DNA of 64,000 nucleotides. Source: Lunatibacter salilacus (GTDB lineage Bacteria; Bacteroidota; Bacteroidia; Cytophagales; Cyclobacteriaceae). This document shows, piece by piece, positions 35,807 through 44,772 of the stretch. Positions within the stretch are counted from its first letter, which is position 1. The number at the start of each line of letters is the position of its first letter. The stretch is from assembly GCF_009797935.1 (NCBI RefSeq), contig NZ_VOLC01000001.1, positions 248,001 to 312,000 of the forward strand. Reading direction: 5' to 3'. The position numbers and the translations under genes are program-made. The notes under the pieces were generated by a model that had not been told where the DNA came from, searched no databases, and was given only the letters and a program-made list of their open reading frames with translations.

Positions 35807-36565
35807 ATGGCTTATTCGCTTTCCTCACATTTGTTTTTGGCCACTGCCTTGGTCCTAGGCACATTTATCAAACAACCTGAAACGGCAATGACACAAAAAA
35901 CAGACAATACTTACCATGTCAAACCAATTTCCGGCACTATTACTATAGATGCCGATTGGGAAAAGCCAATATGGGCATCTGTGGAGCCTGTGGAACTGAC
36001 TTACTATATGGGTGAAAAGCCTGCCTTTAGCCCGGTGACCCACGCCAAACTGATGTACGACAAAGATCATATCTATGGGATCTTCCGAGTACAGGATAAA
36101 TTTGTGCAAAGTAAAGTCCTCGAAATAAACGGAAATGTATCCGGCGACTCCTGTGTGGAATTCTTCTTTTCTCCCGACACCGATAATCCGTTAAAGTATT
36201 TCAACTTGGAAATAAATGCGGGAGGTATTCCTTTACTGCATTATGTCAAGCAACCACGGCAGAATTATGAAGTCATAGCACCGGAAGCCATAAAAAAAAT
36301 AGAAATAGCCCATTCACTTCCCAGAGAGGTATTTCCAGAACTAACCGAGGAAACCGTTTGGACCATTGAGTTTAAGGTGCCCTTGGACATGTTGCGTGAG
36401 TTTGGTCCAGTTACCACGCCAACACCTGGCGTGAAATGGAAGGCAAATTTCTACAAAACCGGAAGCAGAACCAGCAACCCAAATTATTTTACCTGGAATT
36501 TGGTGGAAAACCCAAGGCCAGATTTTCATTTGCCACAATTTTTTGGCAATTTAATATTCGATTAA
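35807..36565 (+). CDS. CBM9-like carbohydrate-binding protein, exported
   Basis: 252 residues: a hydrophobic N-terminus (LFLATALVLGTFI), then a CBM9-like beta-sandwich (ISGTITIDADWEKPIWASVEP, HAKLMYDKDHIYGIFRVQDK, GDSCVEFFFSPDTDN, TVWTIEFKVPLDML, GVKWKANFYKTGSRTSNP). Such stand-alone domains bind reducing-end or xylan-type sugars. The lack of a catalytic module suggests a capture or partner role for the adjacent dehydrogenase. It lies 22 bases after that gene and 28 before the RidA gene. Confidence 0.8.
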   Translation: MAYSLSSHLFLATALVLGTFIKQPETAMTQKTDNTYHVKPISGTITIDADWEKPIWASVEPVELTYYMGEKPAFSPVTHAKLMYDKDHIYGIFRVQDKFVQSKVLEINGNVSGDSCVEFFFSPDTDNPLKYFNLEINAGGIPLLHYVKQPRQNYEVIAPEAIKKIEIAHSLPREVFPELTEETVWTIEFKVPLDMLREFGPVTTPTPGVKWKANFYKTGSRTSNPNYFTWNLVENPRPDFHLPQFFGNLIFD

Positions 36566-36593
36566 ATCAACTTTACTTTAATACCAAACGTCT

Positions 36594-37133
36594 ATGAAAT
36601 CACTAACACACTCATTCATCGCTTTGCTCGCCCTCACAATTTCCTTTTCCACAATGGCACAGGAGTCTTATAACCCTGAAAAAAAATTGAAAGAAATGGG
36701 CATAGAAATAAAACCGCCGGCTCCAAGCGTAAGTAAAATTGTCTCAGCGGTACGGACTGGTAATTTAGTGTTTCTGTCAGGCCATGGTCCTACCCGACCC
36801 GACGGAACCAATGTAGTAGGCAAATTGGGAGCAGACCTGACCGTAGAGCAGGGCCAAGAAGCGGCCCGACTTACCGGCATCCAACTATTGACCTCCCTTA
36901 AAGCCGAAATCGGAGACCTAAACAAAGTAAAACGAGTGGTCAAAGTATTGGGAATGGTAAACAGCACCCCGGATTTTGTCCAATCTCCGGCTGTTATCAA
37001 CGGCTTCACCGATCTTATGCTAGAGGTCTTTGGTGAAAAAAAGGGGAAGCATGCCCGATCTGCCGTGAGCATGGTGTCCCTTCCGAACGGCATCGCCGTA
37101 GAAATTGAAATGATCGTAGAAATCGAGGATTAA
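36594..37133 (+). CDS. RidA/YjgF-family protein with signal peptide
   Basis: 179 residues; a clear signal peptide (SFIALLALTISFSTMAQ) puts this Rid protein in the periplasm, where most RidA are cytosolic. The Rid core is present: GNLVFLSGHGPTRPDG, TVEQGQEAARLTGIQLL, VVKVLGMVNSTPDF, and ARSAVSMVSLPNGIAVEIE with the usual Arg. RidA hydrolyses reactive imine/enamine intermediates made by PLP enzymes. The next gene encodes an exported PLP enzyme, 29 bases downstream, which gives a direct reason for this location. Confidence 0.88.
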   Translation: MKSLTHSFIALLALTISFSTMAQESYNPEKKLKEMGIEIKPPAPSVSKIVSAVRTGNLVFLSGHGPTRPDGTNVVGKLGADLTVEQGQEAARLTGIQLLTSLKAEIGDLNKVKRVVKVLGMVNSTPDFVQSPAVINGFTDLMLEVFGEKKGKHARSAVSMVSLPNGIAVEIEMIVEIED

Positions 37134-37162
37134 CCCCGATTCAATCACTCCGAAACTGTATT

Positions 37163-38389
37163 ATGATTACAAGAAGAAATTTACTTAAAAGACTGTCAGC
37201 CCTACCGTTAATCGGCGGGTTGGTTGGTTCAGGAATACCACTCAGTGGATCATTTGCCGAAACTTTGCCTGAAGCCGTAGCAAAAAGGGATGTACTGAAA
37301 GAATTAGGCGTCAGGACATTTATCAACGCCGCTGGGACTTACACCGCAATGACGGCATCTTTGATGCCCAAGGAAGTAATGGATACAATCGTCACCTCCA
37401 GTCAACGCTTCGCCATGCTAGATGAGGTACAGGATAAAGTAGGTGCCAAAATAGCTGAACTCTGCCATGCAGAAGCCGCCACCGTGACTGCGGGATGCTG
37501 GTCAGCCATGGTGTTGGGACTGGCGGGAGTGCTTACAGGAACGGACAGAAAAAAGATCTCCCAACTTCCCAATTTGGAAAGGATGAAAAATGAAGTCATC
37601 GTCCAAAAAAGTCACAATGTGGGTTATGTACATGCCCTTACTAACACTGGGGTTACAATTATACCCGTTGAAACTGTCGCCGACGTCGAAAAAGCGATTA
37701 ACAGTCGGACGGCTATGATGTGGTTTTTAAATTATCAGGCCCCTGATGGCCAAATTCAGCACGAAGAATGGGTAGCGTTGGGCAAAAAGCACAATATACC
37801 CACGATGATAGATATGGCTGCAGATGTGCCTCCCGTGGAAAACCTATGGAAATATAATGATATGGGTTTCGATCTGGTCTGTGTCTCCGGAGGAAAAGCC
37901 ATGAAGGGTCCTCAGAGTGCCGGCATTCTTATGGGAAGAAAAGATCTCATCGAGGCCGCAAGATTAAGTGCGCCTCCACGGGGTGGAACAATTGGACGGG
38001 GCATGAAAGTCAACAAGGAGGAAATTTTGGGGATGTATGTGGCTTTGGAAATGTATATCAAAAAAGACCATGCCAAAGAATGGAAATCGTGGGAAGACAA
38101 AGTCTTTCATATTTCCGAAACTGCCAAAAAAGCTGGAAATATAACAACTGACGTTACTGTGCCGCCCATTGCCAACCACACTCCGTACCTTCAAATTGAA
38201 TGGGATAAAAGCTATTTTAATATCACTCGTCAGCAACTTCAGGAAAAACTACGTGCTGGAAATCCTTCGATTGAAGTCATGGGTAGTACTGACAATTCTA
38301 TCAGCATCACAGTTTTTATGTTGAATCCCGGAGAAGAAAAAATTGTGGCCAAGAGAATACTTGAAGAATTAAATGCCGCAAAAGTTTAA
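37163..38389 (+). CDS. SelA-like PLP-dependent enzyme with Tat-type signal
   Basis: 408 residues. An N-terminal twin-arginine motif (ITRRNLLKRLS) and hydrophobic stretch to about 32 indicate export. The fold is aminotransferase class V/SelA-like: INAAGTYTAMTASLMP, IDMAADVPP with Asp217, and the probable Schiff-base lysine in VSGGKAMKGPQS (Lys245). Relatives include DgaE-type D-glucosaminate-6-phosphate ammonia-lyases and other amino-sugar/D-amino-acid lyases; real SelA activity is unlikely because the protein is exported. Flanking RidA and amidohydrolase genes suggest one pathway on an amino sugar or amino acid. Confidence 0.82.
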   Translation: MITRRNLLKRLSALPLIGGLVGSGIPLSGSFAETLPEAVAKRDVLKELGVRTFINAAGTYTAMTASLMPKEVMDTIVTSSQRFAMLDEVQDKVGAKIAELCHAEAATVTAGCWSAMVLGLAGVLTGTDRKKISQLPNLERMKNEVIVQKSHNVGYVHALTNTGVTIIPVETVADVEKAINSRTAMMWFLNYQAPDGQIQHEEWVALGKKHNIPTMIDMAADVPPVENLWKYNDMGFDLVCVSGGKAMKGPQSAGILMGRKDLIEAARLSAPPRGGTIGRGMKVNKEEILGMYVALEMYIKKDHAKEWKSWEDKVFHISETAKKAGNITTDVTVPPIANHTPYLQIEWDKSYFNITRQQLQEKLRAGNPSIEVMGSTDNSISITVFMLNPGEEKIVAKRILEELNAAKV

Positions 38390-38412
38390 CTAATTGCCCA
38401 AATAAAAGCACT

Positions 38413-39672
38413 ATGATGAAAAAAATTAACCTTATATTGTTATTTGTAGCTCTGCTATATACAGGACTTCTTCATGCGCAAGATTATGACTTAGTAATCA
38501 AAGGTGGTCATGTAATTGATGCGAAAAATGGCCTGGATGGGATCATGGATGTCGCTATTACTGCGGGAAAGGTTTCCAAAATCGGACCCAATATCCCTAC
38601 TACGGGCACCAAGCAAGTGGTAAAAGCCGCAGGAATGCTTGTGGTTCCGGGGCTTATTGACATACATGGGCATAACTTTGCGGGAACTCGGCCAAACAGT
38701 TACCTGAGCGATGGACTTACGGCGGTGGATCCGGATGGGTATACATTTCGGGTAGGAGTGACCACCATCGTGGATTGTGGAGGTCCGGGATGGAAAAATA
38801 TGCATGTTTTTAAGGAAAACATCATAGATCCATCCAAAACAAGGGTGTTGGCTTTTATGAATATAGTAGGTGAGGGAATGAGAGGGGGAGCCTATGAACA
38901 GGACACCTCCGACATGAATGCACAAAAAACAGCACAAGCCGCAATCAACTACAAAGAACATGTGGTAGGCTTTAAAGTAGCCCATTATGGCAAAAGGGAT
39001 TGGGTTCCCGTGGATCGGGCCGTAGAGGCAGGCAATATTGCAGGAATGCCTGTAATCATAGATTTCGGTGGATCAATGTCATTTGCACCGCTCAGGTTAA
39101 GAGAATTGTTTTTTGACCACCTCCGTCCTGGGGATATCTACACCCACGTCTTTGCTGAGTTAGGTGGTGCCAGAGAGCCCGTTGTGGATTATGAATCCCG
39201 GGAATTTAAGCCCTTTGTCAAGGAAGCTCAAGAAAGAGGAATTATATTCGACGTCGGGTATGGTGGAGCTAGTTTTGATTTCAGACAGGCTATCCCTTCA
39301 TTGGAAGCAGGATTTTTCCCCAATACCATTAGTACGGATTTGCACAAGGGAAGTATGAATGCAGCTATGAAAGATATGCTAAATATCATGTCAACCTTCT
39401 TGGCTATGGGTGCGGATTTAAACAAAATCATAGAGGCATCTACCTGGGAGCCTGCAAAAGTCATACAGCGGGAAATGTTGGGCAATTTATCAGAAGGAGG
39501 CATTGCGGATGTCGCCATCCTTCAGCTACGAGAGGGTGAGTTTGGATTCTGGGACAGAAACGGATACAAGATACCGGGGAATAAACGCTTTGAAAACCAA
39601 ATGACCATCAAAGACGGGAAAATAGTTTATGACCTGAATGGAATAGCGGATCCTGTGGTATATAAGCAATAG
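38413..39672 (+). CDS. Exported amidohydrolase/deacetylase-family metallohydrolase
   Basis: 419 residues with a signal peptide (LILLFVALLYTGLLHAQ). An amidohydrolase TIM barrel: His85 and His87 in DIHGHNF, candidate carbamylated Lys188 in VVGFKVAHYG, His245 in IYTHVFAE, and Asp in ISTDLHKGSM. The closing beta-sandwich has GGIADVAILQL. Relatives are the deacetylase-like enzymes encoded beside SelA-like proteins. Hydrolysis of an N-acyl amino compound feeding the PLP enzyme is inferred. It lies 23 bases after the SelA-like gene and ends the run with a terminator. Confidence 0.85.
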   Translation: MMKKINLILLFVALLYTGLLHAQDYDLVIKGGHVIDAKNGLDGIMDVAITAGKVSKIGPNIPTTGTKQVVKAAGMLVVPGLIDIHGHNFAGTRPNSYLSDGLTAVDPDGYTFRVGVTTIVDCGGPGWKNMHVFKENIIDPSKTRVLAFMNIVGEGMRGGAYEQDTSDMNAQKTAQAAINYKEHVVGFKVAHYGKRDWVPVDRAVEAGNIAGMPVIIDFGGSMSFAPLRLRELFFDHLRPGDIYTHVFAELGGAREPVVDYESREFKPFVKEAQERGIIFDVGYGGASFDFRQAIPSLEAGFFPNTISTDLHKGSMNAAMKDMLNIMSTFLAMGADLNKIIEASTWEPAKVIQREMLGNLSEGGIADVAILQLREGEFGFWDRNGYKIPGNKRFENQMTIKDGKIVYDLNGIADPVVYKQ

Positions 39673-39693
39673 GAATCGTTTAATATTAACAAA

Positions 39694-39728
39694 GGGAGGA
39701 AAGCAGTTTTGTTTTCCTCTTTTTTTTG
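39694..39728 (+). terminator. Terminator after the amidohydrolase gene
   Basis: The arms gaggaaa and ttttcctc are followed by eight or more T, 22 bases past the stop codon. A weaker stem (cggc...gccg then five T) follows near 39743. Confidence 0.85.
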
Positions 39729-39871
39729 TTTCAAAATGTCAATCGGCCTTTAAATTTGCCGTTTTTAGTCTGCAAAATGCTATAGAATTTCCAATGCGTA
39801 GTTAAAACCATTTGGATCATTCCGATGAAGTTGGTATTTTAGGTTTATTAATGTAATAACCCGATAAACCC

Positions 39872-39976
39872 ATGTATAATCTATATCCCCCAGGATTTTT
39901 CTGGAAATCTCACCTGATTTTCTTGTTACTTCTTCTTATTGGCTGCCTTCTTTTCAATTTCTTTTGGTTGAATTAA
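39872..39976 (+). CDS. Possible small membrane protein, 34 aa
   Basis: ATG at 39872 opens 34 codons ending in TAA. The peptide begins MYNLYPPGFFWKS and continues with one hydrophobic helix (HLIFLLLLLIGCLLFNFF), like many small single-span membrane proteins. The rest of 39729-40025 shows no gene. There is no homology evidence, so this is tentative. Confidence 0.35.
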   Translation: MYNLYPPGFFWKSHLIFLLLLLIGCLLFNFFWLN

Positions 39977-40025
39977 ATAAGCATGAAAGACGTAAGCTTC
40001 CCCATTCAGACCGTTAAAGCCGACA

Positions 40026-41108
40026 ATGAAACAATTTAAACCAAAAAACCTTTTTTCGACCGTTCAACCTATCAATCGCTATTTCAGCTTTTACACTTTT
40101 TTGCTTGTCGTCTCCTCTTTCTACTTCGAAGTTCAGTCAGCAGTTGCACAGTCCAATATCTTTACAAACCCGATTCGCAACGGGGCAGATCCCTGGGTAT
40201 ATCAAAAAGATGGATTCTATTATACCTGCGCCGTATCTGGAAAGGGAATCGGAATCTCAAAGTCTGATAAATTGACAGACTGGGGTGAAACGATCCAAAT
40301 CTGGAAAGCTCCCGAACAGGGCTGGAACCACAGCAATATCTGGGCTCCGGAGATCCATCATTTCGACGGTCACTGGTATATTTATTATACCGCAGGAAAG
40401 GTTCCGGGCGGTCCCTTTATCCATCAGCGGTCGGGTGTATTAAAGTCGTCCGGTGAGGACCCCTTTGGCCCCTATGAAGACATAGGCATGCTGTATACCG
40501 GAGATGATATTTCCGATCCGGAATCTGTAAAATGGGCCATTGACCTGACACCCATGGAGCACAACGGAAATCTCTATGCCATCTGGTCCGGTTGGGAAGT
40601 AAACAGAGACACGGACAAAACCTCCCAACACCTGTTTATAGCACGCTTGGCTGACCCTACTACCATTAGTAGCAACCGGGTGAAAATCTCCTCCCCGGAA
40701 GAAGACTGGGAAACGGGCGGACCCCTAGATCTTAATGAAGGAGCGCAAGTTTTGCGAAATCAAGGGAAGACTTTTCTCATCTACTCCACAAGGGAATCCT
40801 GGCTAAAAGAATACCGCTTGGGGCAGCTTGAATTGGTGGGTGAGGACCCCATGAATTCGGAAAGCTGGAAAAAATCCGGACCTGTGTTTATGGGTACAGA
40901 AGAGGTGCTGGGAGTTGGCCACTGCAGCTTTGCCAAATCCCCGGACGGTTCGGAGGATTGGATCATTTACCATTCCAAGAAAACAATCCAACCCGGCTGG
41001 GACCGGGATATCCGCATGCAACCTTTTGGATGGAAATCCGACGGATCTCCGGATTTTGGTGTTCCGATTCCTGCGGGAAGGCCGATTGCTAAACCTTCGG
41101 GGGAGTAG
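40026..41108 (+). CDS. Glycoside hydrolase family 43 protein (arabinofuranosidase-like)
   Basis: 360 residues with an N-terminal export segment ending near AVAQ. A five-bladed GH43 propeller: catalytic base Asp55 in RNGADPWVY, pKa-modulating Asp173 in AIDLTPMEHNGNLYAIW, and general acid Glu238 in LNEGAQVL. GH43 enzymes of this kind remove alpha-L-arabinofuranosyl or xylosyl residues. It is the only recognisable glycoside hydrolase in the window, so it hints at arabinose-containing glycans as the locus substrate. It probably has its own promoter, being downstream of a terminator. Confidence 0.88.
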   Translation: MKQFKPKNLFSTVQPINRYFSFYTFLLVVSSFYFEVQSAVAQSNIFTNPIRNGADPWVYQKDGFYYTCAVSGKGIGISKSDKLTDWGETIQIWKAPEQGWNHSNIWAPEIHHFDGHWYIYYTAGKVPGGPFIHQRSGVLKSSGEDPFGPYEDIGMLYTGDDISDPESVKWAIDLTPMEHNGNLYAIWSGWEVNRDTDKTSQHLFIARLADPTTISSNRVKISSPEEDWETGGPLDLNEGAQVLRNQGKTFLIYSTRESWLKEYRLGQLELVGEDPMNSESWKKSGPVFMGTEEVLGVGHCSFAKSPDGSEDWIIYHSKKTIQPGWDRDIRMQPFGWKSDGSPDFGVPIPAGRPIAKPSGE

Positions 41109-41303
41109 GGACCAAGAAGAAAGATCGCATGGATTTGATCCGGTATAGATCCTAGTTTCAAGCAAGTCTAAAGAACTACCCTAGTACAACAAAACAGAAT
41201 TCTAATTGAACACGGTCAGTTAATACAACAAAACGAGAAATCAAGTTGAAATTCACAGACAGAAACACTGTTGGTAACATTAAAATCCCTTTCCCGCTAA
41301 CTT

Positions 41304-41340
41304 AAAAATCCAGCCAAACAAACCGCCTGACTGGATTTAA
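41304..41340. terminator. Hairpin between convergent GH43 and subunit-3 genes
   Basis: The arms aaatccag and ctggattt form a symmetric stem with A/T tails on both sides, 22 bases from the end of the minus-strand gene. It can act in both directions. The rest of 41109-41361 shows no gene. Confidence 0.65.
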
Positions 41341-41361
41341 AATTCTGTTTATCTTACGACA

Positions 41362-42069
41362 CTAAGCTATCAAATTTCCATTATCATCCCATTGGGCAAT
41401 ATCTCCCCGGGTCGCAATATCCAAATAAATATCCTTATACTTGGGATCATTTTCAAACCCATGCTTTGCCAGTACTTCCTCAGGAACACCATCCCAGGCA
41501 TTGGGTCGGTTACCGACATAGCCTAGATCCTTGAATCCTTCTTCACTGGTAAAAAAACCAGTCGCTGTTAGGTTCCGGAGCATATTGAAAAACCGCACAC
41601 CAGCCTGAACCTCAGGTGTGGCCTTATCGGGATACGCAATCTCATCAATAATCCGGATCCGCTGTTCCTGACTGATTTCCACAAATTTTTTCTGATAATA
41701 CTCATCGGCCTTATGGTCCAGCCAAAGAAGTCCTCCCCGCATTGGTGTCTGATAATCCGGAATATCCTTCATCATAAATTCTATGAAGTCAGGTACCCCT
41801 GCATCTGTGGCACTTCCCGATGTCTCGTCTGCCGGAATAATGATGTCCACCAAAATATCCAATTTCTTCCGCTCTTCTTCGGTAAAGAAGGTCGTCGAAT
41901 TCAGTAGGTCGTTGTGCTTGATTTCTTCCGGAGTACGTCCATAGCTCCCAAATTCACCAAATGCCGGTTGATGGGCTATTTTTTCTGTCTCGCTACCACA
42001 GCCGGACAATATCAGCCCGGTCCCAAACGAACTCGCCAATAACAGTTTTAAATTTTCTCGTCTATTCAT
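41362..42069 (-). CDS. Gluconate 2-dehydrogenase subunit 3-family lipoprotein
   Basis: 235 residues: an N-terminal lipobox (GLILSGCGSE) after MNRRENLKLLLASS, then the subunit-3 pattern FTEEERKKLDILVDIIIPADETSGSATDAGVPDFI and the helical GVRFFNMLRNLTATGFFTS. This small subunit helps export and anchor its GMC flavoprotein partner, encoded 6 bases upstream. In bacterial sugar 3-dehydrogenases the same pair oxidises C3 of glycosides in the periplasm. Confidence 0.9.
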   Translation of the reverse strand: MNRRENLKLLLASSFGTGLILSGCGSETEKIAHQPAFGEFGSYGRTPEEIKHNDLLNSTTFFTEEERKKLDILVDIIIPADETSGSATDAGVPDFIEFMMKDIPDYQTPMRGGLLWLDHKADEYYQKKFVEISQEQRIRIIDEIAYPDKATPEVQAGVRFFNMLRNLTATGFFTSEEGFKDLGYVGNRPNAWDGVPEEVLAKHGFENDPKYKDIYLDIATRGDIAQWDDNGNLIA

Positions 42070-42075
42070 GGGTTT

Positions 42076-43815
42076 CTATATGTTTTTCTTCTTTAACTGG
42101 TCCACAATATATTCCGATGTTCTCATCGAAAGTGCCAAAATCGTCCAGGTAGGATTCTTGTCTGCCTGCGACACGAAAGGACCTCCATCTACTACAAATA
42201 GATTTTTGCAGTCGTGGGCCTGACTATATTGATTAAGTACGGATGTTTTTGGATCATTCCCCATTCTGGTGGTTCCTACCTCATGTATTATCCGTCCCGG
42301 CTTATGCAACCCATACTGGCTTTCCGGACCGGGCTTATTGCCTAAAATAGTGGCGCCCATACTAGTCAACACCTCCTCAAAGGTGTCGTGCATATGTTTG
42401 GCCTGCTTGAGCTCCTGGTCTGTCCATTTATAATGGAATTTCAACACAGGAATACCAAACTTATCCACAACATTATCGTCGATCTCGCAATAGTTGCTGT
42501 ATTGGGGAATACTTTCTCCCCTTCCTGACATACCCACTGTAGATCCGTAGAAGGTTCTAATATCCTTTTTAAGCCCTGCACCATAGCCTCCGGAGGGACT
42601 TGGATTTCCAAATTCATCTTTGATGTGTTTACGCATGGTATCCATGCCTCCACCGAAACCATAAGAAGGCATACTCATTCCTCCCCAGTATTCGATATGA
42701 TATCCGCGCGCAAAGTCCAAGTTTTTCTCATTCAACCACCAAGGGGTATAAACATGCAAGCCTCCGACTCCATCTTCATTGTATCGGTCCCTATCCATCA
42801 ATTCTGGTAGAATACCCATACGGTCAGCACCCGTGGAATCATGCAGGTATCTACCCACATATCCGGTGGAATTTCCCAATCCATTTGGGTGGGTTTTGGA
42901 GGTCGAATTCATCATGATCCGGGCTGATTCGCAGGCAGAAGCACCCAAAACCACTACACGCGATCTCAACTTGTATTCTTTCATATCCGCCTTACTTACG
43001 TAAGAAATGCCAGTGGCCTCACCCTGATCGTTGGTTGTAACCTTTCGGACCATGGCATGAGTATATAAATCCACCTTACCTTTTTTCATAGCTGGCTTTA
43101 CCAGACAAGTTCCGGAGGAAAAATCCGCATATACCTGACAGGCTCTGTTACACTGACTGCAGAAAAAACAAACTCCCCGATCATTGTTTACCGGGCGGGT
43201 AAGAATAGAAAGCCTGGAAGGGATAACGGGTATATTGATTTTGCTTGCTCCCTTTTTAACATATAATTCGTGAAGTCTCGGCTTTGGAGGAGGTAGGAAA
43301 AATCCATCCGGTTCGTTGTTGATTCCCTCTTTGGAGCCAAACACACCAATCAATTTATCTACTTTATCATAGTAAGGCTTAACGTCATCATAGCCAATGG
43401 GCCAATTGTCACCCAAGCCGTCCATGTCTTTACGCTTGAAGTCCAATGGACCAAACCGAAGTGAAATACGGCCCCAGTGATTGGTTCTACCTCCCAACAT
43501 ACGGGATCTAAACCAGTCAAACTGACTGTCTTTACCCCGGGTATAAGGCTCTCCCTCGATATCCCAACCTCCTATAGCTGCATCAAAATCTCCAAACGCA
43601 CGTACCGTTCCGGCACCTCTTCGGGGTGATTCCCATGGAAACCTCAGTTGTGTCCGGTGCTCTTCCAAGGCCGGGTCAAAATCGGCCCCTGCCTCTACTA
43701 CGGCAACGGACAAGCCTGCCTCAGACAATATTTTGGAAGCCATGCCTCCTCCGGCTCCAGAACCTACGATGATGGCATCATATTCCTCACCGGAAGATTG
43801 AATCTGTATACTCAT
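42076..43815 (-). CDS. GMC-family FAD oxidoreductase (glycoside 3-dehydrogenase-type)
   Basis: 579 residues. FAD-binding Rossmann motif VGSGAGGGMASK (Gly18-Gly23), MLGGRTNHWGR, a Cys-rich loop CFFCSQCNRACQ that may bind a cluster or form disulfides, and the C-terminal GTTRMGNDPKTSVLN with NPTWTILAL. It has no signal of its own and presumably hitchhikes with the lipoprotein subunit. It is the flavin subunit of a gluconate/glucoside dehydrogenase complex. With the DUF1080 and Gfo/Idh proteins it would make the 3-keto intermediates. Substrate inferred only. Confidence 0.88.
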   Translation of the reverse strand: MSIQIQSSGEEYDAIIVGSGAGGGMASKILSEAGLSVAVVEAGADFDPALEEHRTQLRFPWESPRRGAGTVRAFGDFDAAIGGWDIEGEPYTRGKDSQFDWFRSRMLGGRTNHWGRISLRFGPLDFKRKDMDGLGDNWPIGYDDVKPYYDKVDKLIGVFGSKEGINNEPDGFFLPPPKPRLHELYVKKGASKINIPVIPSRLSILTRPVNNDRGVCFFCSQCNRACQVYADFSSGTCLVKPAMKKGKVDLYTHAMVRKVTTNDQGEATGISYVSKADMKEYKLRSRVVVLGASACESARIMMNSTSKTHPNGLGNSTGYVGRYLHDSTGADRMGILPELMDRDRYNEDGVGGLHVYTPWWLNEKNLDFARGYHIEYWGGMSMPSYGFGGGMDTMRKHIKDEFGNPSPSGGYGAGLKKDIRTFYGSTVGMSGRGESIPQYSNYCEIDDNVVDKFGIPVLKFHYKWTDQELKQAKHMHDTFEEVLTSMGATILGNKPGPESQYGLHKPGRIIHEVGTTRMGNDPKTSVLNQYSQAHDCKNLFVVDGGPFVSQADKNPTWTILALSMRTSEYIVDQLKKKNI

Positions 43816-43974
43816 TCTATTTCTTTATTTTTTTTAAAATTCCGAAAAAATAAGACAAAATTTTGACAAATAAAAAACCCTTACTTTTAACGGTAATACC
43901 GTGGGGATGAAGTTATGGACTATTTTAATTAATTTATGGCACCAACATTTCTGTTCATGGATAAAACGAAGAAT

Positions 43975-44649
43975 TTACAATAGTGGCAAAATATGTTCCC
44001 AAACCGTCTCGGCTACAATTTCATGGCCTTCTTCCGTCGGGTGAATACCGTCAGGCAAGTTGAGTTCCGGATTACCCGCAACGCCTTCCAGCAGAAAAGG
44101 AATCAAACTTACCGATTCATCTGACGCAACTTCCTCATACATGCCACTAAATTCGGCCGTATACTCCTGACCCATATTAGGAGGAATCTGCATACCGGCC
44201 AGAAGGATTTTTGTATCTGGGTATCTACTTCTTACCTGTTGGATGATTTCTTTGAGATTTTTCCGGGTTTCCGCTACGGAGATTCCCCGCAGTCCGTCGT
44301 TACCTCCCAGCTCCAACACAAACACGGCAGGGCCTTCTTCCAAAAACCAGTCCAAACGATTTAGCCCACTTGCTGTCGTCTCTCCACTCAAACCTCCATT
44401 GATTACTAAGTATTCTAGTCCGGCACTGTCAATTTTATCCTGGATCAACGCCGGAAAAGCATCTTCCTCATCCAACCCATACCCGGCTGTCAGACTGTTT
44501 CCAAAAAACAGGACAACTGGACGATCCTCTTCTATTTCAATTTCTTGACTCGTGGATGTCTGATTTTCCTCTTTTGTAGAGTTGTTCCCGGTGCAACCCA
44601 TTATAAGAAAGGCAAACACATAAAAAATGATTATTTTATAATTGATCAT
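43975..44649 (-). CDS. tesA-like: SGNH/GDSL arylesterase lipoprotein (TesA-like)
   Basis: 224 residues with a lipobox (LIMGCTGN). SGNH blocks: FFGNSLTAGYG (nucleophile Ser), INGGLSGETTASG, LELGGNDGLRG, and DGIHPTEEGH with the Asp-His pair. It hydrolyses acyl esters or thioesters in the periplasm. It is divergent from the YbbA/YbbP ABC genes, the classic tesA-ybbAP neighbourhood. The 44650-44772 gap should hold both promoters. Confidence 0.9.
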   Translation of the reverse strand: MINYKIIIFYVFAFLIMGCTGNNSTKEENQTSTSQEIEIEEDRPVVLFFGNSLTAGYGLDEEDAFPALIQDKIDSAGLEYLVINGGLSGETTASGLNRLDWFLEEGPAVFVLELGGNDGLRGISVAETRKNLKEIIQQVRSRYPDTKILLAGMQIPPNMGQEYTAEFSGMYEEVASDESVSLIPFLLEGVAGNPELNLPDGIHPTEEGHEIVAETVWEHILPLL

Positions 44650-44772
44650 AATTGGCTTGATTCGTTGTATTGATATGTTTTTAATATTAACGCAGGTTTA
44701 CCACACAAATTCAAACTAAATATAGGTTGATTTTTGTTAGTACCTCAATTAATCATTTTTCCCCCTATTCGA

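Noticed and set aside
7304-39672. Long antisense open frames opposite the large catabolic genes
   Set aside because: They mirror coding frames of well-supported genes, lack ribosome-binding context and match no family.
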